Positions 44,897-54,415 are shown, counted from the first letter of the stretch. The stretch is DNA of 64,000 nt from Prorocentrum cordatum (GCA_963575745.1 CAUYUJ010000947.1:494466-558465), one strand, 5' to 3'. Notes: generated by a model not told the origin, from the letters alone. Numbers and translations are program-made.

Positions 44897-45410
44897 TCGG
44901 CGTCGTCCACTTGGGCGCGTCGAGAGCAAACGGCGCAGCGATATACACCCGTCAGAAAGCTTGAGAACACGCAGCAACTTCCATGGAGTCCAGGTTTCGT
45001 TTGAGAATCTGGACTGGACCCTGGGCCTTTTCTTGGAGCGTGTTTTGTAGACCTTTCGTATATCTGGACCTCGACTACGATTTAGGACAACGCTTGGAGT
45101 GAAACCCGTTGTCTTAGCGTATCATGTTCTCAACTATCAGCAGGGGTGTACTCAGACGAGACCTCGCCGTCCCTGGATGCTGCCAGGGCGTGCGTCTGCC
45201 GCCAGTCCTCGTGGAGCGCCTGCGGGGTCCGGCGGGGAGTGACGCTTTCTTCGGGACGCCGAAAACGCGCCGGACCTCGCCCCCCACTGGGTGCTGCTAA
45301 GCGCACAATGGCCGCCACTTGCGTCGGTTCCTTGGCAGGTCCCTGGCGGGGTGGCGTTCCCGGGGGGAAGTACGGACCCCAGCCCCCCTCGAGTCATGAA
45401 ACAAATTCGC

Positions 45411-45512
45411 TATTCCTTCTTCCACATTCTCCCATTTTCCCACTGGTCTGGAGGACCGAAGATTTTCGCTATTCCTTCTTCCACATTCTCCCACAGGTCT
45501 GGAGGACCATAG
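45411..45512. repeat. Two ~55-bp tandem units
   Basis: TTCGCTATTCCTTCTTCCAC, ATTCTCCCA and GGTCTGGAGGACC occur twice in tandem (45411 and 45467). Confidence 0.9.
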
Positions 45513-45569
45513 TATCAATACGCTTACCCAGTGAATGCACGCATGCATGGTCCGCCAAGGGGACTTGCG

Positions 45570-45690
45570 CTCCTCTTCTCCTCCTCCTCCTCCTCCTCGT
45601 TCTCCTCCTCCTCCTCCTCCTCGTCCTCCTCCTCCTAGTCCTCCTCCTAGTCCTCCTCCTAGTCCTCCACCTCCTCCGTCTCCTCCTCCA
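45570..45690. repeat. (CTC)n with CTAGTCCTC units
   Basis: CTC triplets with three regular CCTAGTCCTCCT interruptions. Confidence 0.92.
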
Positions 45691-45928
45691 TCACTAGCCC
45701 CCGTTCAGGGGCCTCGGCCAGCCCGTCCCTGCGGACGCAGGTCGGCGCGCCCCCGCCCCACCAAAAGACACATCGACGCCTTCGCCGTCGCATGTGCCCC
45801 AGGGCGCGGCTTGCTTCGTGCACAGCGGGGCGGGCGCCGCGGTGCGGGGCCGCGGCGCCGCGCCGCGCTTCTTTGCAGCTCCCGCAGTGTTCAACGATCG
45901 GGCGACGAGATCTATACATGCCGTGGAG

Positions 45929-46080
45929 ACCCATGCCAAGGAACACCCTGCTTGCCTCCAGGGTGCCCTGGGTTTCTTGGGCTTCGGTGGTTTTGCGACG
46001 GAGAGCGTGTCGTGCAGACACCAAAACTCAGTGGACGCCCTGGGGTCTCAGGGTTGGGTTTCTTGTGGAAGGTTTCTTGT
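45929..46080 (+). repeat. Dispersed ~155-bp repeat with 5' hairpin, copy 2
   Basis: Homologous to 31821-31975 over its whole length, including the hairpin at its start and GGGTTGGGTTTCTTGTGGAA near its end. Confidence 0.8.
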
Positions 46081-46089
46081 GGTCGAACC

Positions 46090-46588
46090 CCTGCTGTGTA
46101 TCCACTGCTGCCTGGCCAGGCCCAGCCCGAGCCCAGGGAGCTGTGCGTACGCCCTTCCGGCCATGCCAGGAGGGCCTTGCGCATACACCGCTGCTGGGTT
46201 CAGGCTGGGCCTGGAGGATTTCTCCGAAGGGCTTAGGCGACCCGTTTTTTTTTTTTTTTCCTCCTCCTCCCCTCCTCCCTCCCCTCCTCCTTCCCCTCCT
46301 CCACCTCCTCCTCCTCCTCCTCCACTTCCTCCTACTCCTCCCTCCTCTTTCCCCTCCTCCACCTCCTCCCTCCTCCTCCCCCTCCTCCTCCTCCCCCTCC
46401 TCCTCCTCCTCCTCCCCTCTCCTCCCTCCTCCTCCTCCTCCTCTCTCCCTCCTCCTCCTCCTCCTCCTCCTCCTCCTCCTCCTCCTCCTCCTCCTCCTCC
46501 CCCTCCTCCTCCTCCCTGGGTCGCCTACGGCCCCAGGGGAAACCGTACAGCTGGGCCTGGCCGGGGAGCAGTGGATGCGTAGCACCCC
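46090..46588. repeat. Inverted repeat enclosing a (CCT)n tract
   Basis: TGTATCCACTGCTGCCTGGC at 46096 onward is mirrored by the complement at 46550-46586 (GCTGGGCCTGGCCGGGGAGC, AGTGGATGCGTAGCA). The arms of about 36 bp enclose a 260-bp CCT tract (46255-46515). GGCGACCCG (46230) and GGGTCGCC (46518) form a second inner pair immediately flanking the tract. The whole could be a larger TIR element whose centre expanded. Confidence 0.65.
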
Positions 46589-47150
46589 GCGGTCGCGGAG
46601 AAGAGTGAAGATGGGGCGGCGGGGACGTCGGCAGTCTGCGAGGCTCTGCAGAAGCTCGCCAAGCCCGCCGCGGGCGCCTCATTTCTGCAGGCTGTACGGT
46701 GGGGGCGTTGGTTCAGGAATGTGCCCAGGAGGCTTCAGACCCTGAAGGCTTCCTGATCTGGTGGAGGCGGCGGTGAGATCCGTGGCCAGCTCACAGTGGG
46801 ACTTCGATCGGCTTCCAGGCTCTGGCTTCTTTCTCCACTGGTTCCTTAGCCAATGCCCTCGCTGTGCAACGAGCTCACCGCAGGCGCCGACTTCGTCGTT
46901 GAGGCAGCGTGGGGATGCGTGTGTGGATCTCGTCGCCCCTCACAGACAGGCGGCCTCTGCAGACTCAGAAAAAGTCGGCGCTCTAGGAGATCCAGCAGGG
47001 AGTCCGCCAGTCGGCCGCCGCCGTCCGCCGCGCCCCACACGCTTCCAGCAGGCGCCCTCCTGGGGCTACGCGGCGTGGCGGCAGCTTCGGAGCGTGCTTT
47101 CGGGCGTTCACTGCAGCAGGTCTTTTGTTTTGGCTCCCCCCTGCTCCTCT
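46589..47150. other. Unassigned spacer
   Basis: No repeats. Frames on both strands without domains. Confidence 0.3.
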
Positions 47151-47152
47151 CG

Positions 47153-47155
47153 TCT

Positions 47156-47210
<55 letters not shown>

Positions 47211-47212
47211 TG
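47153..47212. repeat. (GTC)n microsatellite
   Basis: About 19 CGT/GTC triplets. Confidence 0.95.
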
Positions 47213-47289
47213 TGCGGCGGGTGCCGCGGAGAAGCGAGGTCGCCGAAGAGATAATTCGTTACAACCTTTTTGGGTGGGTGCTCTAAAGA

Positions 47290-47680
47290 CCTAGTCGGTT
47301 ATCCTGGGGTCTCTTCGCGTTTGTTTTTCTTTGGGCATCTTTTGCAACTTTGGGATGACCTTGGGGCCTCGTAGGGGCAGCGGGCTTCAGTGGGCCCCTA
47401 TGGCGTTTCGGGGCCACGCTGGGGCAGTCTTGGGCAGTGTCAGGGCTTCTGGGGGCCATCTTGAAACGATCGTGGAGCAGCCGAAAGCCTAGGAGCAGGA
47501 CGCGATGCAGGCACACCGTTTTTGATTTGTTTGCTTGTTTACTTCCCAGGGATGGTCTAGGCGCCCTCCTGACCCATCGTGCAGGCAACATGGGGCGATA
47601 CTCGGTCGTCTTGGGTTCTTTTGAGGCCTTCTCCAGGGCCTCCTTGGGGCTGCCTCCGGGGCCTGTTGGGCTCAATTGCC
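47290..47680. repeat. CTTGGGGCC degenerate repeat
   Basis: Same low-complexity family as at 9.7-10.1 kb, shorter and more diverged. Confidence 0.65.
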
Positions 47681-47730
47681 CAGCCGGAGGCGTCCCCGTG
47701 AGAACCCTGGAGCAACCTCGAGCGACCAGG

Positions 47731-47767
47731 AGGCTCCCTACTGCAGGCGAAGTCGGCAGTAGGGAGC
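47731..47767. other. Perfect 12-bp-arm hairpin
   Basis: GGCTCCCTACTG and CAGTAGGGAGCC flank a 13-base loop. It is followed by GTCGCCGATCTGTCGACGAA, which resembles the ATCGCCGATCCATCGGCGAT interior of TIR family 2, so it may be a fragment of a related element. Confidence 0.6.
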
Positions 47768-47865
47768 CTGTCGCCGATCTGTCGACGAAGTATCGCTGAC
47801 TCCAGTATCACTGACTCCAGGTCGGTACTCGAGCTCGTGGGCAGCAGGCATGACGCAAGCACGTA

Positions 47866-47906
47866 CTTTTCGAATTTCCGCGCGGATTTCTCGGGTCGGC
47901 GCCAGG
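47866..47906. mobile_element. Fragment of TIR element family 1
   Basis: TTCCGCGCGGATTTCTCGGG followed by TCGGCGCCAGGGAAGGG matches the inner left arm of the copies at 6.0 and 37.4 kb. The terminal sequence and the right arm are missing. Confidence 0.6.
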
Positions 47907-47909
47907 GAA

Positions 47910-48760
47910 GGGCCCTGGCTCATCTCAGGTCCTTCTCTTGGGGGGCCGCGGGCCTCCCATGGACGACGGGAGAACGGAGACATCGATGGAGAGGCAGGCG
48001 ACTGTAACAGAAGACAGCACAAACAGCACAATTAAGCAGTCCAGCACAATCCTTCACAGCCTTGCGCACCCGGGGGGCCGGCGGACTCGCATGTGACAGC
48101 AGCAGCAGGCGGTTGTCTTTTTCCGGCGCTGCGCCCTATCGGTGCAGATGTTTCACCTTTGCCGCTTTTCGATCCGCTCCCTGTGGTCCTCAGCCCTAGA
48201 TCTCCTCCTCCTCCTCCTGCTCTGACTCGAACGGTAATTATTTTGTACACGCTTGCCCTCTTAATCGTCTCCTTTTTCCGCCGCCCTTTGGCTCGGGGGT
48301 ACGGAGGCTGACGTGCTCCCGTGCCCGCCTTCTCGTGCTATTATTCGTACCCTTGCATGATTCCTTGCACCGTGACCCAGTGCTTTCCATCCTGTTCTTT
48401 TACTTCTGGTTGGTCGCGGAGCTTCGGCTCCCGTCCACGCGCCGCAACGGCCTCCTCGCGCCGCCCTGCCTCGAAGGCGAAGGCTCCATCTCTCCGCCGT
48501 GTGACGCAGCTATTTGAAGGAAACTACATCAAGGACCCCGTGTTCCACATTCCGCGCCGACATCGTGTTGGATCGTGTTTTCCTTGTTCGCGATCTTTTA
48601 CCCGTTCATCGCGGCAGGACCCGCCCAGCCGTCAGGTGCGATCGCGGGGGGGGTCACACATTTACGATTACAAGTACTTCGACACCACGGACCGCGCCTC
48701 TGTGGTCTCCCCCTCCGGTACCCTATCCCAGGCTGGCTCGAATTATGTCTGAGCAGCTCG
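47910..48760. other. Low-repeat region, unassigned
   Basis: One plus-strand frame (48321-48752, 143 aa) is Ser/Arg-rich with TQLFEGNYIKDPVFHIPRR but has no recognised domain. Confidence 0.3.
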
Positions 48761-48774
48761 TGGGCTTAGCGTTA

Positions 48775-49065
48775 TCAATGCATTCGCTTGTGAGTGGGAC
48801 CTCCGACGTCAGACAGTTGCTGGACACAACGTTCACGTCTATGGTGTTGGCGAAGGGTCTCGAGTTCCCTGTTTCCCGAGCTCCCAGTGACTATGTTGCA
48901 GGAGCCTTGAGAGAGAGGCGACGGACACAACGCCTCCATTGCGTCCGTTTGTGGGTGTAGCCGAGGGTGTCAGACAATCGATTGGTCCGATGTTCGCATC
49001 AATGGTGCTGGCGAAGCGTCCGGAGCTCACTGTGCCAATGTTGCAGCGCCAGGGGGAGTCACAGG
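48775..49065 (+). repeat. Two diverged coding-like units (SMVLAK repeat)
   Basis: GACGTCAGACAGTTGCTGGA, TTCACGTCTATGGTGTTGGC and GAAGGGTCTCGAGTTCCCTG (48806-48866) are mirrored by GTGTCAGACAATCGATTGGT, TTCGCATCAATGGTGCTGGC and GAAGCGTCCGGAGCTCACTG (48968-49035). Both translate to (D)VRQ..., SMVLAK and E(F/L)(P/T)V, so the duplication is visible at protein level. Function unknown. Confidence 0.55.
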
Positions 49066-49467
49066 CAAGACAGAGCGAACATATAATGGGAGGTCCGATG
49101 ACCATTTTGTCAACTCTCCAGGGGACCACGCAACGAGTCTGGGACTATACGTCTTCGATCCCCGTGAACACGACTTGCCTCGTTATTCACGCACTCCCTG
49201 CTACTTGGCAGACCTGGATTATGCAGATTCTTTTTGACTATCGTGCAGTTGGTGGTGCCCAGTACAATGACGACGCGACACGCGAAGAGTGTTCCCATGA
49301 CTATTTTGTGGGACGCTCCGAGTTCCGATCGCGCCACAACTGTGCGACGTATATCATGACCAGTGCGCTGACGAGGAAGAGTTGCCTGGGATATATGCCC
49401 GCAACGACGCCGAGGTCCTAATTTAAGCATCTCCGTTGGTGGGTTCCAGGACTCCAGCGCCTCCTCG

Positions 49468-50094
49468 ATGCATGGATGGGGGCTCCACTCCAGATCGAAG
49501 GCAATCAGAGTGGGCATTAGCGTTGCCGCCAGCTGCATCGTTTGCGTGGATGCTGGCGGCGGTTTTGGCGGCAAGATGTGTCGCGCCCGCGCCTGGGGGC
49601 CCGAGCAGGAAACTCGCGTGCCTTTCCAGCGCTGGGCGCGGGAGGGCATGATCTGGTCAGTGGCGAACTCCGACCTCCACGAGTTCCGCCAGGCGGCCAA
49701 CGTCTCGTTTCGCCATGCCGGCATGGCGCGCGAGTGCGTGGGCGATTGGCCGCCCGGTGTGCCAGTCCAGTGGGGTCGCACCAACGGCGACCAAGTGCCG
49801 CCCAGGACTTTCCCGACGCATAGTCTGGCCGAGTGGTGGGGCCAGCTGGGAGAGGGGGGTCGCGCGCAGGCGGTGTCGGCCCTGACGAACTTCAACCTGT
49901 TGCCGCAGGATCGCATCGACAACCTCCTCGCCAGGTTCGACCTTCTCCGCGACGGGGCGCAGCAGGCCGGCCAATTCGCGATGGGCTACGGGGGCCTCAG
50001 CTTCCTCTTGCCGCGCGTGGTGGGCGTGTCGAACTTCCGCCAACTCACCGTGATCACGCGGCGCCCCCAAGTGGCCTGCCCCCTCGGGCGCTAG
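49468..50094 (+). pseudogene. Copia-like Gag, N-terminal part (remnant)
   Basis: A 208-aa frame. An internal ATG at 49576 may be nearer the true start. Residues about 37-110 are variable. Residues about 117-190 show the order usual in dinoflagellate Ty1/copia Gag proteins: an amphipathic helix (LGEGGRAQAVSALTNF), a helix with the N-L-L-A-R-F-D-L-L-R core, then FAMGYGGLSFLLPRVVGVS. After this the expected glutamine-rich and L-R-R helix appears only in another frame: MTSQLRRIGRMIEGSPGN at 50108. A frameshift near 50085-50108 therefore ends the reading. Gag packages element RNA into particles in the cytoplasm. The assignment is by motif order from memory of the family. Confidence 0.6.
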
Positions 50095-50107
50095 GCAGCC
50101 GGCGCGC

Positions 50108-50948
50108 ATGACTAGCCAGCTGCGACGGATTGGGCGCATGATCGAGGGTTCGCCAGGCAATCTCGCATCGGCCGTTCGCTCGACCCAACGCCGGACCTTC
50201 CTCGCGGGTGCGCCCGCGCAAGATTAGACTCAGAGTGCCAATGGCATTGCGGCCGGATCGAGCTGCGATGGCACGGGGCCCGGCGCCTTGGGATCAGCGC
50301 CGAGCCCGCCTGCAGCTGCGGCCGCTGCCGAACCTGGCACGGCGCCACCGGCGCAGGTGACGTGCCCAGCAGTGGGTGTCGATTCAGGAGCCGACGCCGA
50401 CGCCGCCAGCTCGCTCGGCGAAGAGATTGCTTTCCGATGGGATGTCGCGGTGCGTGCTTTTTTGGGGCCTGCGAGCGCCCCCTGGAGCAGCTTCGCCAGT
50501 CGCGAGCCCGCGCGCCGTGCGCGGGGGGTTGTCGCGCGCAGAGGCAAGGCCCGAGCCAAATTCAACGCGGCCTTCCTGGCCGACGTGTCCGAGAACGACC
50601 GCCGGGAAGCTTTCGTTGGCTTCGGGGGGGGCGAGGGTCGAGGGAAGGGGAAGTCCAGGGCCAGTGGCACGGGCGTCGGCCGCCAAGGCAACTCGCTGGG
50701 CTCTGAAATGCCGCGAGTGCGACTCCGAGGTGCGCCTCCGGCCAGGCAGGGCGCGCTCTCTTCCTCGGCGCCCCGGCCTCGGCAGCGCCGCCGCTGCAGA
50801 CGACGGCCTCGCCGCTTGCGCACCTGAGGCATCGGGGGGCGTATGGGCCAGCCGCTCAGCAGCCCGTGCCGGGCGCGCGCGCGGTCTGGATGGCCAGAGG
50901 CACCTCGGGGGCTCTTCAATTTCTGGTTGGGGGCCTCGGCGATGGTGA
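50108..50948 (+). pseudogene. Copia-like Gag, C-terminal part with decayed zinc knuckle
   Basis: Same strand, shifted frame. It holds the L-R-R helix (50108), an in-frame TAG at 50225-50227, then DSGADADAASSLGEE and a Gly/Lys-rich stretch (GGGEGRGKGKSRASG), the usual lead into the Gag CCHC zinc knuckle. The knuckle itself is in a third frame (50709 onward): CRECDSEV, with Arg (CGC, one transition from a His codon) where His is expected and no final Cys. Two frameshifts and a stop show it is dead. Confidence 0.6.
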
Positions 50949-51179
50949 TCATATTTAGAGAGCGCTGGCCCCTGGGGCGGCGGGCGACCGACGCCGGCGG
51001 CGGCGGCGCGGCGGCCAGCTGCAGCAGCAGCGCCGCGTGTTTTGTCCGGCGGCTCGTGGCAAGCAGCGCGCCGCGGCCATTGGTCGAGCTGGGTGGGGTT
51101 TTCATCCTCTGCGCCCCCCTAGCCCGCGCGAGGCATGGCTGCGGCGACTACGTCGAGAAATGCCTGAGCTTATGAGCCC

Positions 51180-51956
51180 ATGCTCAACCCGCGGGCCCGG
51201 CAATGGCAGGCCCGCGTGGCGGGGGTGGCGGGCGCGACGCCAGCCGCGCTTGCGGCGCCCGCGGCTCCAGCGGCATCAGCGGCATCGCCGCCGCCGACGC
51301 CGCCGCGCCGGGCCGGAATGTCTGGCGCCTTCCCATTGGGGCAAGCTCATGTGCGCGATTGGGCGGGCGACAGCAGCGCGCGAGTCGCAGTGCCGACGGC
51401 CCCGCCTGCCGACGTGCAGTCGCCGAGCTGGGCTTGCGTGCTATCGGTCTCAGCCCTCGGCGTCAGCGCGCCTCGTAGATCAAGTTCCACGTGTTCCCCG
51501 CAGTTCGCGCCGGCAGCAGTGTCGCCGCCAGTGCCGGACTCTCCCAATGATTTGGCCCTATGTGACCAGGGCGCCCCCGTCGACGCAAGCCAGCCATTTG
51601 GGGGCGTGGCCATGCGGTTCGCCGGCCGCGAGGCCTGGGTGTCTAGCGGCGGCCCGTCCGACCGCGGCGTGGGCGCCGCTCTCGACCGCGCGCAACGGCG
51701 GCGCTTCGACGAGCTGAGCAGCGCAAGAGCTCTAGTGACTAGAGCTCTTGCGACAACAGAACGAGCAGCGACGCCATGCTGCGCGGAGATGGATAGAAGC
51801 CTTTGCAATTCCTTGTCCTGTCCTTCATGGCGCGCCTGCCGCGCCCCTACCATTGCTGTGTTTGACGGCGACGACCAGGGGTGTTTTATTTGTTTCGAGT
51901 CCTTCGTGCATGGCGACAGGGTAGCGCGCCCGCGACGCTGCCGCGGCTTGCACTAG
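51180..51956 (+). pseudogene. Copia-like polyprotein, linker and first half of a RING-type zinc finger
   Basis: A 258-aa frame: Ala/Pro/Ser-rich for most of its length, then VFDGDDQGCFICFESFVHGD (from about 51858). The C-x2-C pair (TGT codons at 51882 and 51891) and the following hydrophobic/Gly-Asp pattern match the first half of RING-H2 fingers. Degraded RCRGLH at the stop stands where the C-x-H-x-F-H core should be. RING-like fingers between Gag and protease occur in dinoflagellate copia-like polyproteins; this placement is from memory. Confidence 0.5.
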
Positions 51957-52353
51957 GCAGCAGCTCGTGCAGAACACGGGCGCCCGCATAGTGCATGTTC
52001 CAGCTGTCCGAGGCCCAGCCAGCGTTATCGCCGACTTCCGATGCGCTGATGCAGATCGTGTTACTGCTGGTCCGATGACTACGTCGTCGCGGCAGACCGA
52101 CCCTGATCTGACGGGCCCCGTGCCCGCGGTGCTTGCCCGCTCGGCATTGGGCGACGACGTGCCCGAGGAGACTCCACGGCGGCGGTGCCTCGCGCAGTCT
52201 GCTCGGCCCGCGCCGGCGCCCGAGGCGCCGCGGCGTGGCCTGGAGCGATCGCCGGGCAGCGTGTCCTGCTTCGAGTCCGCTGCTGATGTGGCGGTGCCCT
52301 TCGCCCGCCCGGACCTGCGCGCGCCGCCGTGCCTGCCTGCGCTCCAGAGGTAG
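51957..52353 (+). pseudogene. Second half of the RING-type finger, shifted frame
   Basis: Downstream in a different frame, VPAVRGPASVIADFRCADAD lines up with the usual C-P-x-C-R-G-P end of the finger plus the following strand. Both cysteines are replaced (GTT and GTC where TGT and TGC are expected). The rest is Ala/Pro/Arg-rich linker ending in a stop at 52351. Confidence 0.45.
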
Positions 52354-52394
52354 CCTGCGTCGTTAGGTGCGGGCGCGAGTTCGTCAACCGACTC

Positions 52395-52590
52395 TCTCTC
52401 TCCGTGCTGCCTGGCCCGGCAAGCCCCGACCTCCAGGGCGGCCGGATAGGCGTCGTTGTCAATGCCGGCGCATGGGCCAACCTCTGGGGATGACGCTTTG
52501 CCATGCACCTGGCTGACATGGCCCAGAAGGCGAAGGCCCGCGGAGGAGAAGCTATCGACCCCGCTCTACGCGGCAGGAGTCGGCAACGGA
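52395..52590 (+). pseudogene. Retroviral-type aspartic protease remnant (copia-like)
   Basis: The frame reads SVLPGPASPDLQGGRIG then VVVNAGAWANLWG and a TGA (52491-52493), continuing in the same frame with MHLADMAQKAKARG. VNAG (52458-52469) takes the place of the catalytic D-[TSP]-G-A box; the Asp codon has become AAT. A later frame gives AGVGNGSQV, the conserved V-S-G-V-G-N-G-[ST]-Q strand of these proteases. The catalytic substitution, a stop and a frameshift make it non-functional. Nothing resembling integrase or a copia RT follows before the triplet repeats at 52.9 kb. Confidence 0.6.
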
Positions 52591-52595
52591 TCACA

Positions 52596-52810
52596 GGTTC
52601 CTCGCGTATTGGCAGGCCTATGGCGGCCACGCGGTGTTCAAACACCACGTGGCCGTTCATCTTGTGCAAAACGTCGGCAAACACGGAAAGCCAAGGCGGT
52701 GTTGGTGCTATGCCGACGAACGAGAAAATCGTTTAATGGCCAGGATCGCCAAGAGCGTCCACGGCGGCGCCACTTTCTACGAGACGTTGCTAGGACAAGT
52801 TCTTCCCGAG
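52596..52810 (+). pseudogene. Fragment with FKHHVAVHL / WCYADERENRLMARIAKS
   Basis: About 70 codons remain open: WQAYGGHAVFKHHVAVHL, a short loop with G-x-P-R, then WCYADERENRLMARIAKSVH and FYETLLGQVLPE. The pattern K-x-H-H, G-N/K-P, W-x-Y-x-D-E, R/H-G-[GA] recalls the C-terminal segment of a dinoflagellate repeated-protein family that I cannot name. It starts directly after the protease strand, in a different frame, so it may be a separate element joined here. Confidence 0.35.
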
Positions 52811-52899
52811 AGGTGCTGCCCGCTGGTTTCACATACTTTCACTTCACGTTGTTTCGCACTATTTCACACCATGTTTCACATATCACCATTATACGTATC

Positions 52900-53030
52900 A
52901 CTTTCCCTCCCTCTCTCTCCTTCCTCCTTCCTACCTCCTTCCCTCCTTCGTCGTTCCTTCCTCCATGATCCCTCCTTCTTTCGTCTCCCTTCCTTCACCC
53001 CCCCTCCCTCCTCCCTCATGAGGATGCATC
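52900..53030. repeat. CCTTCCTCC-rich tract
   Basis: (CCTT)n and (CCTC)n low-complexity sequence. Confidence 0.8.
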
Positions 53031-53212
53031 CGCTGTGCTCCGCGCCACCATATGGAAGGGGAGGCGCATCCAATGGGAAGGGGAGGCGGGAAGCACGGAT
53101 CATCAGCTGCAGGGGCGGTGGACCAGCGACGCTCGGTGGAGAGTGGCGCCGTCGGCGCGGCGAAACCAGCCTCCGCGCGGCCGCGCCGCCCTCCTCCGCT
53201 TCCTCCCCTTCG

Positions 53213-53278
<66 letters not shown>

Positions 53279-53530
53279 TCGGTCGCCGTCGCCGCCGCCG
53301 CCGCCGCAGCCGACGTCGTCGTCGTCGTCGTCTTCGTCGTCGTCGTCGTCGTCGGTCGTCGGTCGTCGTCGTCGTCGTCGTCGTCGATCCTCCTCCTCCT
53401 CCTCCTCCTCCTCCCCCTCCTCCTCCCCTCTTCCTCCTCCTCCTCCTCCTCCTCCTCCTCCTCCTCCTCCTCCTCCTCTTCCTCCTCCTCCCCCACCTCC
53501 TCCTCCTCCTCCTCCTCGTCGTCGTCCTCC
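53213..53530. repeat. (GTC)n followed by (CCT)n
   Basis: GTC triplets (53213-53277 and interrupted to 53385), GCC patches, then CCT triplets (53388-53530). Confidence 0.95.
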
Positions 53531-53554
53531 TCCTCTTCCTCGATCTGCTACCTC

Positions 53555-54334
53555 CTAGGAGCGTCGTGCTCGCGCCTCATGCGGCTTAGAGTGGCAAGTT
53601 GAGACATGGTTAGCTTCGGCCTTGTTTCGCACACAAACAAAATGCGCGTTTGCGAACACGTCGGCAACAACGAACGTTGATAGTGGAGATAGATGCCCCA
53701 GCCTGTTGCGCGTCCTCCAGAGCGGTGAAAGGGCAACCCGCTGCTTGTCACCGAGGGCCGTCAGACTAGTGTTCTTCCCAGTCTCTGAGTCCAGTCCAGT
53801 GCCGAGGTAAGTGTAGGTCGCGGCAATGTTGACGCGCGCGCCCCCCTTAGGGGGGATCGTGACCATGGGCCGATCGGTTTCAAGTGCCTTCTGGAGCTGC
53901 CTAGACCCACCCCTCCAGGTACTATCCCCGCGTGCCCATGGTAGAGCGCCCCCTCGTGAACGGCATCCGCGATCGCGCCGGAGACGTCTGTCGCTTGGCC
54001 TGTGGAGGAGGGAGATGGTTGGAACATGGCGTCGTCTACGTAGCTAATGTCGACGACCGGCTCGGGAACGTCGCCGTCTGATACGCAGTGGGCCATGCCG
54101 TCGGGGTTTACTGGTGAATGGGCCCCCGGCCTGGCGGAACTTGTCAGCAACGTCGGAAAGCGGGCGCTGGAACGGGAAGTTGAATATGGCGTCGGCCCGG
54201 TGCCTTCCTGGTCTTGATCCGCGGCGAGACGCGACGATCTCCGTCCTGTTAGAGGTTCCAAAGTACGCATGTCGATGCCCTGGACTTTGACGGTCCGGTT
54301 TTCGTGGGATGTTTGCAGCGGGAGGTCGCGTCAA
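53555..54334 (-). pseudogene. LINE reverse transcriptase remnant
   Basis: Read on the minus strand, three frames follow in the order expected for a non-LTR RT palm/thumb. Frame 1 (54334-54044): TEIVASRRGSRPG (GSRPG at 54220-54206), then ADAIFNFPFQRPLSDVAD, matching the R-G-x-R-P-G-D-P-L-A-D-x-x-F-N block, although the D-P-L is replaced by R-H-R. Frame 2: PVVDISYVDDAMF with the catalytic YVDD at 54042-54031. Frame 3 (53866-53555): ATYTYLGTGLDSETGKN (YTYLG at 53815-53801), the usual K-Y-L-G strand after the palm, followed by LSPLWRTRNR. At least two frameshifts separate them. Fingers, thumb end and any endonuclease are missing from this copy. The protein made cDNA at a nicked target site. Confidence 0.75.
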
Positions 54335-54415
54335 ATTTCAGATTGGGTCTCGTCATTTTCATGATGGCCCCGTCAGGCCAATTCGAGTCCTTCGTACCTG
54401 AGTCTTGCGTTCACG
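54288..54415 (+). repeat. Dispersed ~130-bp repeat, copy 2
   Basis: TTGACGGTCCGGTTTTCGTG, GGATGTTTGCAGCGGGAG, CGTCAAATTTCAGATTGG and ATTCGAGTCCTTCGTACC match 29563-29695. It overlaps the upstream edge of the minus-strand RT remnant, where homology to RT ends. Confidence 0.78.

Larger units (their letters stand above)
44160..45340 (+). repeat. ~100-bp minisatellite family, dispersed block 2
   Basis: Scattered units of the 42.7-kb family (GTCCAGCGGAGCGACG at 44176; GAGCGACGTCTTCTTGCGAC at 44432; CTTTCGTGAGCTCCTAGGAT at 44773; GACCTCGCCGTCCCTGGATG at 45160; GGACCTCGCCCCCCACTGGG at 45272), interrupted by a TIR element and by a (GTTTGCAGTGG)n run. Confidence 0.78.

Noticed and set aside
49110-49922. 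Minus-strand 270-aa frame with AFDLEW, resembling an exonuclease motif
   Set aside because: It lies antisense to the better supported Gag-like frame, and the single motif is not followed by the other acidic motifs.
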